NCBI GenBank assembly: GCA_945918315.1
Contig: CAMEIK010000037.1
Location: forward strand, 1-8,654
Reading direction: 5' to 3'
Source: an uncultured Clostridia bacterium
GTDB taxonomy: Bacteria; Bacillota; Clostridia; Oscillospirales; Oscillospiraceae
Length of the DNA: 8,654 bases
In this document: piece after piece, positions 1-5,601 of the stretch
Layout of the letters: each line of letters begins with the position of its first letter
How positions within the stretch are numbered: the stretch's first letter is position 1
Program-made: the position numbers and the translations under genes
Notes under the pieces: generated by a model
What the model was told of the DNA's origin: nothing
The model's database searches: none
What the model saw: only the letters and a program-made list of their open reading frames with translations

Positions 1-150
1 GATACATTGGAATCTGCCGCTTGCTGCATAACAGCCGATAACAAGAATGAACATTTTCAGTTTGGGCTGGTCTCCCGGATTGCAGGGCCACCCTGTGGGG
101 CGTCTCGTTTCCCCATTCGCTTCGGCACGCCCAATCGCTATCCGATGGGT

Positions 151-747
151 TTACTTCCATGTCAGGCGGGGTTCTGAATAGGGCAGGCCATAGCCGGTCT
201 GAAAGGTTACTTTATTTCCCACATATTGAAACCGGCCGTTTTCCAGCGGACGGACCGTTACTTCATGGGCAAATACGCAGTCTGTTTTCAGATCCGTTGA
301 CAGGACCTGAACGGTGAGGGTGATGGTGCCCTCCGGGTGAACCTGGTACGCGGTCACCTCCGGGTCGATGGAATAGAAGTCCAGAAACACATAATCATTG
401 GTTTCCACCGGACGCCAGGGGTAATAGTCTTCGACGGCGTTATACTGCGCCAGTTCCCGAAGGAGCACCGGGTCAATATCAAAATAGGGCAGGACGATCT
501 TTTCAAACAGTGCCCCGGGTATTTTGTAACAGGACCGCTCCGGAATATAGGGGTACCCGTCGGGACGAAAAGGCTCCCCCTGGGAATGGAAATAAAGGTA
601 CTCCCACAGGTCATTGAAGCAGAGAGCCCCAAAGTCGTTTTCCGTCCAGTCTGTCAGAAAAAGGTTGGAGGCCGTATAGCTGCCGGTCGGGATATATGTC
701 CTGTTGAGATCCCATAATTCCGGATCCGGCGGGGTCAGACGAAGCAT
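151..747 (-). CDS. Lipoprotein, detached C-terminal piece
   Basis: This 198-codon open frame from ATG 745-747 to TAA 151-153 is rich in aromatic and acidic residues. It contains LRLTPPDPELWDL near the start and a Thr/Val-rich, beta-strand-like stretch (GTITLTVQVLSTD, then HEVTVRPLENGRFQYV) near the end. There is no Shine-Dalgarno sequence in front of the ATG, and protein-like sequence continues in the same frame upstream of it to about 800. It is therefore better read as the remainder of the lipoprotein than as a separate gene. It has no signal peptide of its own and would probably not be made. Confidence 0.5.
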   Translation of the reverse strand: MLRLTPPDPELWDLNRTYIPTGSYTASNLFLTDWTENDFGALCFNDLWEYLYFHSQGEPFRPDGYPYIPERSCYKIPGALFEKIVLPYFDIDPVLLRELAQYNAVEDYYPWRPVETNDYVFLDFYSIDPEVTAYQVHPEGTITLTVQVLSTDLKTDCVFAHEVTVRPLENGRFQYVGNKVTFQTGYGLPYSEPRLTWK

Positions 748-766
748 GGCATAGTCGGCGTAGTGT

Positions 767-1387
767 TTATCCCCTGCCGGGTAGATCCGGTAATAGAAAA
801 TTCCCCTGTCTGTCAGTGCCCCAGTCCAGAACCTGGTGCTTTTCGAAAAAAAGCGCCGAACCGCCGTCCGGCGGATAAAGCATGCCGGAAACCATTGTCA
901 CACCATCTCCGCAGGAAAACAGCTGATAGGAAAGAATTCCGGAACTTCTTACCGTGATTACCTCCTGTTCGGCAGTCTTCTGATGCTGGACAGCGTCCCA
1001 AAACCCGTAAAAATTCTCTGCGGTTTCCAGATACTCCGGGTATTCTTCACTGGTATTCACCATATCCAGCCCGGCATCCGTTAAATGCGCTTCTATGGCA
1101 TCGATGCTGCTCTGCGCCAGAACCGGCGTGTCCCAACGATTCCGGGGCTCGGTCCTTTCCGCCTTCTGATACAGGTCATAATAGAGGGAAACAATTTCTT
1201 CGCACCTTTGTTCCAAACGCTTCTGCGTGGGGCCGTCGGAGAAACTGTCGGCGCGATCGGTGGTTTCGTGGATTCCAGCAGTTTCTGCATCGACAGTTTT
1301 TGGAACAGTTTCCCCGCCGGGAACTGGACACCCCGTGAGCAGAATGGATACTGTAAGGCACAAAGCGGTCAGCTTATGGTATTTCAT
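767..1387 (-). CDS. Lipoprotein, N-terminal piece as it would be translated
   Basis: If the frameshift is real, translation from ATG 1385-1387 gives 206 residues. The last 11 (NFLLPDLPGRG) are out-of-frame residues before the TAA at 767-769. An open frame extends upstream to 1612, but it lies inside the preceding gene, and the segment before residue M76 of that longer frame does not look like protein. The chosen start has GGAG and AAAGG motifs 4 to 10 bases upstream and begins a classic signal peptide: basic MKYHK, a hydrophobic stretch, then LLTGC. After Cys20 comes a low-complexity Thr/Glu/Asp-rich spacer (about 21-50) and then a predicted helical, charged region (about 53-120). No enzyme motif is visible. 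The function is unknown. Confidence 0.55.
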   Translation of the reverse strand: MKYHKLTALCLTVSILLTGCPVPGGETVPKTVDAETAGIHETTDRADSFSDGPTQKRLEQRCEEIVSLYYDLYQKAERTEPRNRWDTPVLAQSSIDAIEAHLTDAGLDMVNTSEEYPEYLETAENFYGFWDAVQHQKTAEQEVITVRSSGILSYQLFSCGDGVTMVSGMLYPPDGGSALFFEKHQVLDWGTDRQGNFLLPDLPGRG

Positions 1388-2423
1388 GAATCTCCACACC
1401 TTTCTGTTCAAACTCCGCAACTGTTTCTTCCTTGACTGGGATGATGCAAAGATGCTCCCAGTCCCCAATGGCATAGTAGGGGTATATACCGATCCCATCC
1501 TTGCGGAACAGCGCATAGGGCACGGTGCCGCTGCCGTACCACGCGTCGCTGGAAAACACGTTCTGATTGCCCAGGGTGATGATTTCCGTGCAGAGGTCAT
1601 AAATTGTTTCATAGGTCAGATCCGGAAAGAATACCTTCAGCGTGTAATAGCACATTTCCTTATACAGCGCATACCCCGGTTCCGAATAGCTATGCTCGTC
1701 ATAATTGACGGTGATTTCCTGGATATAGTCCCCATTTGCCGGTACATATACCGTAATCGTAGGCAGCGAGTGTACATTCTCGTCCTCAGAAAAGAAATAG
1801 TATTTGGTTTTGTGATCGGAATGGATGGCGGAATCCCAGGTGCTGCACTGCCACTGGGATACCGGGGTTAAGTAGTCACGGCAATAGCCCTGTTTATAGT
1901 AGCTGTTATAGCTTCTGATATAGTCGCTGAGGGAGAGGGTGAAAACCAGCTCATTTTCCCGGTTTTCTATGACCTGAATATCCGGAACATCGATTTCTGT
2001 CTGTGCTGTGGTCCGCCCGGTTCCGCCGTCCAAAGTCCTGCGATGGGTTGTGCCGTCAAAATACAACAGGATCTGCTCGTCAAACTGTTCTTCCCCGGAT
2101 AGAATCACTTCCGCGCAATCCTCTGTCCAGGTTACCCTCCAGCAGTCGCTGTGGATGCTGCCACCGTCGTTTTTCAGTTCAAAATCCGCTTGATTGACCC
2201 GGGCATTTCCCGCTTTCAGTACCAGCCGCCCGGACGCGGAGCCAAAGGGCCAGTCCGGTTCCCCAATCGCCAGGAGGGTCAGTGTATATTTTCCTTCCGG
2301 AGAAACCGATGTATCGCATACCGTTTTTTTGAAGCAGGTCTCATATTGCAGGCACAGGTAAAACGGCACCAGCAGAAGCGGGATTATCCCGGCAACGAAC
2401 AGCGCGAAAGCCCATTTTTTCAT
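1374..2423 (-). CDS. Membrane-anchored protein of unknown function, putative BlaI-regulated
   Basis: 349 residues. I do not recognise the family with confidence. An N-terminal hydrophobic segment (about residues 4-25, no lipobox) should anchor it with the bulk of the protein outside. Two lobes follow. Residues 36-128 are beta-rich and start VSPEGKYTLTLLAIGEPDWP; they resemble a short domain found in other clostridial envelope proteins (recollection only). Residues 145-349 are Tyr/Trp-rich (SYNSYYKQGY, YYFFSEDE, YPYYAIGDW). There are ten cysteines, most of them in the extracellular part, but no catalytic motif I can name. ATG 2421-2423 has an AAGGA site 9 bases upstream. A perfect BlaI-type palindrome (2441-2454) sits just before that site, and a terminator for blaR1 lies before the palindrome. 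The 3' end overlaps the lipoprotein gene by 14 bases. Context suggests an envelope role induced along with blaIR; the actual job is unknown. Confidence 0.8.
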   Translation of the reverse strand: MKKWAFALFVAGIIPLLLVPFYLCLQYETCFKKTVCDTSVSPEGKYTLTLLAIGEPDWPFGSASGRLVLKAGNARVNQADFELKNDGGSIHSDCWRVTWTEDCAEVILSGEEQFDEQILLYFDGTTHRRTLDGGTGRTTAQTEIDVPDIQVIENRENELVFTLSLSDYIRSYNSYYKQGYCRDYLTPVSQWQCSTWDSAIHSDHKTKYYFFSEDENVHSLPTITVYVPANGDYIQEITVNYDEHSYSEPGYALYKEMCYYTLKVFFPDLTYETIYDLCTEIITLGNQNVFSSDAWYGSGTVPYALFRKDGIGIYPYYAIGDWEHLCIIPVKEETVAEFEQKGVEIHEIP

Positions 2424-2440
2424 GTTGTGAATTCCTTTCC

Positions 2441-2454
2441 CTTACACTTGTAAG
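2441..2454 (-). promoter_or_regulatory. BlaI-type operator before the 349-residue gene
   Basis: CTTACACTTGTAAG is a perfect palindrome with six-base arms (CTTACA/TGTAAG) and a two-base centre. It matches the TACA...TGTA core known for BlaI/MecI operators and shares CTTAC-N4-GTAAG exactly with the site in front of blaI in this window. It ends 17 bases before the start codon, the same layout as at blaI (15 bases). A bound repressor would cover the probable transcription start and lie against the ribosome binding site. Confidence 0.75.
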
Positions 2455-2469
2455 ATTTGAAAGAAGAAA

Positions 2470-2491
2470 GCAAAGCCGCGAAAGCGGCCTT
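2470..2491 (-). terminator. Probable intrinsic terminator of blaI-blaR1
   Basis: On the minus strand a GCCGC-TTTC-GCGGC hairpin (2475-2488) can be extended by a G-U and two A-U pairs. It is followed by a pyrimidine/T-rich run (TTTGCTTTCTTCTTT). It begins at the blaR1 stop codon. The core stem is only five bases and the T run is interrupted, so termination may be partial and some read-through into the 349-residue gene is possible. Confidence 0.55.
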
Positions 2492-4253
2492 ACTTAGTAA
2501 TGGAAAGATTCTCCAAAATGCGGATTGCGGCTTGGTATGCCATGCCCCCGTCCGCACCGTTTTTTGAGCTGATATAAACGGCAAAAACGTAGACGTTATC
2601 GGACTTTTCGGCAAAGCCAATGAACCAGCCCGCGATATTTTTGCCGTCCAGCCGCCCGGTTCCGGTCTTTCCGTACAAGCCGTCAGTGTCCAGTGCCATG
2701 GCGCTCTTCACTGCGGCGATGTTCCTGTCCGCAAACCCAAAATCGTTGCGGTAGAGTTTTGCCAGCAGCTCAACCTGTTCCAGGGCGGAGATTCTGACAC
2801 CGGAGCCGTTCCAGTAGCTATCCGGATCGTTCCTCAGGTTGCCGTCACCGTAGCCGATTTCCCGGAAGAATGCTTCCGTCTGTGCCATACCGGCGGCCTG
2901 ATCCAGAGCCTCAAAATACCAGTTTACAGACACCCGCATAGCGGAATTCAGTGTGTGATCCTGGTTCCACGCGTCAAAACCATATAACGTTCCATCCCAG
3001 AAGAGGGTGTTTTCTTCGGGCGTGATGATCCCCAGCTCCAGGGCGTTGAGGGCACTGTAAATCTTATAGGTGGAACAGGGCGGCACACGACGGGTGACCT
3101 CCGGTTTGTTATAGACAGTGTAAAGACCGGTATTCAGATGATAAACCACCGCACAGCCATCTTTTCCGCCAAAAGCGTTTCCCCAATCGGCTTGCGCCAT
3201 GGGCAGTGAATCGGAGGGCGTGTAATACGCTTCGTTGTTTCCTACGCAGAAGGCCAGCAGCGGGATTTGCCCAACTGCTCCCAGAGCCAGGGAGAAGGCA
3301 AAGCAGCGGCCCAGGAACCGCTTCCGTTTGGTTTCTTTCCGAAAGCTGACAATCTGTTCCAGACGGTATTTCAGCGTCTTTGTGCTTTGACATAGCCCGT
3401 TGGCCGTGGAAAAGCGGGGATTGGAACCGGAGGCAAAACGCAGGATCGTCTGACCGTATTGGGTTCGCTCCGCTTCATCGGTCATCAAATTCAAAACTGC
3501 CCAATCGCAGTAGGCCTCCCGATCCCGGCGCATCTGCCGGAAAGCCAGCCACACCAGCGGATTGTACCAGAAGAGTGCCTGAATGCCGCAGAAGATCGGA
3601 TTGGTCACCAGGTCTCCATGCCGGATATGGGTCAGCTCATGGAGAAAAATATGGTCCAGCGATTCCGGAGGGAAATCATCGGCTCCCTCCGTGGGCAAGA
3701 CGACAACGGGCTTTATCCCGCCGAAGCTGACCGGAGCGGAAAGAAAACGGGATTGCCGCAGTTGGGCATTGGGTTTCATGCCCAGCCTGCGGCGGCAGGT
3801 CTCAAACCGTTCCCGGATTCTCCGGGGCGGTTCCGAGGAGAACTGTTTTATCCTTTTGAGGCGGCGGCTTCCCCACCAGTATACCCCGGCAAGGAACAAT
3901 GCGCCCGCCGCCCAAATCATCAGAACAAGGAAAATGCCCCGGTCATTGTCCGACCTGCGAACCAGCTCCGTTGTGTCCCTGAGCCAATTGCTTCCCGCTG
4001 CGGCAGCCGGGGAAGAGCTGTCTGCCGCGGAGGAAACAGAAAAGACCTGCCGCCCTGTGGCTCCCGGAATATGCCACCGCGGCCATATCCCGGCGGGGAG
4101 CAGGGAGGCAGGCAGGGAGACAAGCAGGAGATACCAACTGTAATACTGGAACCGCGGGGACAGCCGATGACGAAGCAGCCGTTTCAGACCCAGTATGACG
4201 CAAATGAAGCCCGCGTTCCACAGGTTTCCTATCAGAAGTTGTTCCAAGAACAT
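2490..4253 (-). CDS. blaR1: BlaR1/MecR1-family beta-lactam sensor-transducer protease
   Basis: 587 residues, the usual BlaR1 size. The N-terminal half is a membrane-embedded M56 zinc metalloprotease: hydrophobic segments at about 7-23, 36-57, 106-127 and 313-336, with HELTH at 205-209 (zinc ligands and catalytic Glu) and the likely third ligand Glu246 in DREAYCD. The C-terminal part (about 350-587) is an extracellular class D beta-lactamase/penicillin-binding-like sensor with all three motifs intact: STYK 394-397 (acylated Ser394, Lys397), SVN 442-444, KTGT 529-532. In known members, beta-lactam acylation of the sensor activates the protease, which leads to cleavage of BlaI and derepression. 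The start lies 10 bases after the blaI stop, with GAGG overlapping that stop, so the two are co-transcribed and probably coupled. No beta-lactamase gene is adjacent. A hydrolytic role for the C-terminal domain is possible but less likely given the fused protease. Confidence 0.93.
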   Translation of the reverse strand: MFLEQLLIGNLWNAGFICVILGLKRLLRHRLSPRFQYYSWYLLLVSLPASLLPAGIWPRWHIPGATGRQVFSVSSAADSSSPAAAAGSNWLRDTTELVRRSDNDRGIFLVLMIWAAGALFLAGVYWWGSRRLKRIKQFSSEPPRRIRERFETCRRRLGMKPNAQLRQSRFLSAPVSFGGIKPVVVLPTEGADDFPPESLDHIFLHELTHIRHGDLVTNPIFCGIQALFWYNPLVWLAFRQMRRDREAYCDWAVLNLMTDEAERTQYGQTILRFASGSNPRFSTANGLCQSTKTLKYRLEQIVSFRKETKRKRFLGRCFAFSLALGAVGQIPLLAFCVGNNEAYYTPSDSLPMAQADWGNAFGGKDGCAVVYHLNTGLYTVYNKPEVTRRVPPCSTYKIYSALNALELGIITPEENTLFWDGTLYGFDAWNQDHTLNSAMRVSVNWYFEALDQAAGMAQTEAFFREIGYGDGNLRNDPDSYWNGSGVRISALEQVELLAKLYRNDFGFADRNIAAVKSAMALDTDGLYGKTGTGRLDGKNIAGWFIGFAEKSDNVYVFAVYISSKNGADGGMAYQAAIRILENLSITK

Positions 4254-4263
4254 TGCAATCGCC

Positions 4264-4641
4264 TCATTGTGTGGGCTTCCTGTCCAGAATGTCCTGCAAC
4301 TGGGCCAGGTCCTCGGGGGTCAGATCCTTCTGCTCCAGAAAGCTGACCACCAGCTGCTTCATGGCGCCGTCGAAGAAACGGTCAGCCAGGGTGCGGCTTT
4401 CCACGGCCAGATAAGCTTCCTTTTTTACACAGGGCGTATAGACAAAAACCCGGCTTTCTTTTCTGTGGGTGATCACGCCCTTTTTTTCCAGGCGGGACAG
4501 CATGGTGAAAATTGTTTTGGGGCTCCAATCCGTTGTTGCCGTCAGCCGATCCGTGATCTCGCTGGTACTGACTGGCGCGTACTTCCAGATAACGTCCATG
4601 ACTTCAAATTCGGCATCGGAAATCTGGGGCAGTTTCTTCAT
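4264..4641 (-). CDS. blaI: BlaI/MecI-family transcriptional repressor
   Basis: 125 residues, the normal length for the family. Residues about 5-70 form the winged helix: ISDAEFEVMDVIW, then recognition-helix region SPKTIFTMLSRLEKKG (40-55) and the wing (VITHRKESRVFVYTP). Residues about 72-125 form the dimerisation helices. BlaI is cut by activated BlaR1 between Asn101 and Phe102 in Staphylococcus aureus; the matching position here looks like Ser100-Phe101 in VVSFLEQ, so the hydrophobic P1' residue is kept. ATG 4639-4641 has AGGAG (4649-4653) 7 bases upstream. The gene sits directly behind its own operator, so autoregulation is expected. It is first in an operon with blaR1. Confidence 0.94.
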   Translation of the reverse strand: MKKLPQISDAEFEVMDVIWKYAPVSTSEITDRLTATTDWSPKTIFTMLSRLEKKGVITHRKESRVFVYTPCVKKEAYLAVESRTLADRFFDGAMKQLVVSFLEQKDLTPEDLAQLQDILDRKPTQ

Positions 4642-4656
4642 ACCATCGCTCCTAAT

Positions 4657-4672
4657 TCTTACGAATGTAAGA
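4657..4672 (-). promoter_or_regulatory. BlaI operator at the blaIR promoter
   Basis: TCTTACATTCGTAAGA on the minus strand has perfect six-base arms (TCTTAC/GTAAGA) around a four-base centre. It lies 4 bases downstream of the -10 box and covers the expected transcription start, and it ends 3 bases before the AGGAG site of blaI. This is the position and the sequence type expected for negative autoregulation by BlaI. Confidence 0.85.
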
Positions 4673-4675
4673 GTT

Positions 4676-4704
4676 ATGATACCCTATGCGGAATCCTTTG
4701 TCAA
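4676..4704 (-). promoter_or_regulatory. Strong sigma-A promoter for blaI-blaR1
   Basis: On the minus strand the -35 box is a perfect TTGACA (4699-4704), the spacer is 17 bases (4682-4698), and the -10 box is TATCAT (4676-4681, five of six). A near-consensus promoter just ahead of an operator fits a gene held off by a repressor. Confidence 0.85.
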
Positions 4705-4761
4705 GGGTCTTGTCTGCTGCCCGTACAGAACAGCTGTTCAAAGAAACCCTTTCCGGGGCCG

Positions 4762-4802
4762 GATTAATGGGTTCTTAATAAAACAGGGCCTTTTATCTTA
4801 AG
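4762..4802 (+). promoter_or_regulatory. Possible response-regulator binding repeats
   Basis: TTAAT occurs at 4764-4768 and again at 4775-4779, an 11-base step (one helical turn). TCTTAA occurs at 4773-4778 and 4796-4801, about two turns apart. Direct repeats with this spacing, placed over and upstream of the -35 region, are typical of OmpR/PhoB-class sites and could allow autoregulation by the adjacent regulator. The AT-rich setting makes chance agreement possible. Confidence 0.3.
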
Positions 4803-4810
4803 GAATCCGG

Positions 4811-4819
4811 TGATATAAT
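4811..4819 (+). promoter_or_regulatory. Extended -10 promoter for the two-component operon
   Basis: TGATATAAT combines a perfect TATAAT (4814-4819) with an upstream TG one base before it. The -35 region at the proper distance (TTTTAT, 4791-4796) is poor. The promoter therefore relies on the extended -10, or on activation. Transcription would start near 4826 and leave an approximately 80-base GC-rich leader before the ATG at 4905. Confidence 0.75.
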
Positions 4820-4904
4820 AGGGCCATAAACAAGGAAAGCTTTGAAAATCCCTCCGGGGCCGGGGGGCGATTCAGAGTTTTTCGGAAAACAGGGGGAAAC
4901 CGGA

Positions 4905-5600
4905 ATGTACAACATTCTGATCTGCGACGACCAGCCGGATATTGTGAACGCCTTGAAAATCTACCTCACGCCGGAGGGCTACCACCTCTTTGAGGCCTAT
5001 AACGGCAAGGAGGCACTGGAAATCGTCAAAAACAATGACATTCATCTGATCCTGCTGGACATTATGATGCCCGGCCTGGATGGTATTGCCGCCACCGCCA
5101 AGATCCGGGAGTTTTCCAATGTGCCCATTATCCTGCTCACCGCCAAGTCCGAGACGGAGGACAAGGTGCTGGGCCTCAACGTGGGCGCCGACGACTATAT
5201 TACCAAGCCCTTCGCGCCGGTGGAGGTTCTGGCTCGGGTCCGGTCCCAGCTGCGCCGGTATTCCCGGTTGGGCAGCCGTCCGGAGGAGACCCCGGGAGAG
5301 CTGACCCTTGGGGGCATTTCTCTGGACGACCGGACCAAGTCCGTTACCGTGGACGGGGAGCCGGTGGCTCTGACGCCTACGGAGTACGCGATTTTGCAGC
5401 TGCTGATGAAAAATCCCGGCAAGGTCTTTTCCACCAAGGTGCTCTATGAATCCGTCTGGCGGGAGGCTGCCCTGGGCAGCGAGGGTGCCGTGGCGGTGCA
5501 TATCCGGCACCTGCGGGAAAAAATCGAGATCAATCCCTCGGAGCCCCGGTACCTGAAGGTGGTCTGGGGCCAGGGCTACAAGCTGGAGGGAGGAAACTGA
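4905..5600 (+). CDS. OmpR/VanR-class DNA-binding response regulator
   Basis: 231 residues from ATG 4905, which has AGGGGG (4891-4896) 8 bases upstream. A longer in-frame TTG start at 4842 would add a proline/glycine-rich tail not seen in the family, so I reject it. The receiver domain (1-118) has acidic pair Asp8-Asp9, phosphoacceptor Asp52 in LLDIMMPGLDG, Thr79 and Lys101 in TKPF. A winged-helix C-terminal domain (about 130-230) has LTPTEYAILQLLMKNPGKVF, the VHIRHLREKIE recognition helix and the final WGQGYKLE. Overall it resembles the VanR branch of the OmpR family, a weak guide to function. It is the first gene of an operon with the kinase that follows one base after its stop. Its targets are not visible apart from possible autoregulation at 4762-4802. 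Confidence 0.93.
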   Translation: MYNILICDDQPDIVNALKIYLTPEGYHLFEAYNGKEALEIVKNNDIHLILLDIMMPGLDGIAATAKIREFSNVPIILLTAKSETEDKVLGLNVGADDYITKPFAPVEVLARVRSQLRRYSRLGSRPEETPGELTLGGISLDDRTKSVTVDGEPVALTPTEYAILQLLMKNPGKVFSTKVLYESVWREAALGSEGAVAVHIRHLREKIEINPSEPRYLKVVWGQGYKLEGGN

Positions 5601-5601
5601 T

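Larger units (their letters stand above)
151..1387 (-). pseudogene. Frameshifted lipoprotein gene, unknown function
   Basis: Two open frames, 767-1387 and 151-747, read as one protein if a single base is removed from the four-base C run at 803-806 (GGGG on the coding strand). The upstream frame runs correctly to about residue 195 (GTDRQG). The downstream frame then continues as IFYYRIYPAGDKHYADYAML into the second piece without a stop. Removing one base makes the span exactly 412 codons, giving 411 residues. The first piece has a lipoprotein signal peptide with lipobox LTGC (Cys20), so the product would be anchored on the outer face of the membrane. From memory it resembles an uncharacterised family of clostridial lipoproteins, possibly DUF6070; I could not check this. 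The start ATG at 1385-1387 overlaps the end of the upstream gene by 14 bases, suggesting translational coupling and one operon. A sequencing or assembly error is an alternative to real inactivation. Confidence 0.75.

Noticed and set aside
1..177. Open frame on the plus strand running in from the left edge (58 codons, TGA at 175-177)
   Set aside because: It has no start in the window, overlaps the 3' end of the lipoprotein gene on the other strand, and has an unconvincing composition (LVSRIAGPPCGASRF). It could be the tail of a gene or part of a repeat, but nothing here decides. I also see no clear terminator in 1-150 for the minus-strand operon; the GCCAC-CCT-GTGGG pairing near 87-101 is too short and lacks a T run.
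796..810. Programmed ribosomal frameshift in the lipoprotein gene
   Set aside because: There is no canonical slippery heptamer, no visible stimulatory structure, and no known precedent in simple lipoproteins. A one-base indel at a G run is simpler.
3459..4346. 295-codon open frame on the plus strand
   Set aside because: It is antisense to blaR1, which has complete protease and sensor motifs. It is Pro/Arg/Ser-rich and has no ribosome binding site.
4842..4904. Upstream TTG start for the response regulator
   Set aside because: It would add 21 residues (GPGGDSEFFGKQGETG-type sequence) outside the conserved receiver domain, whereas ATG 4905 has a good ribosome binding site and yields the usual MYNILICDD start.
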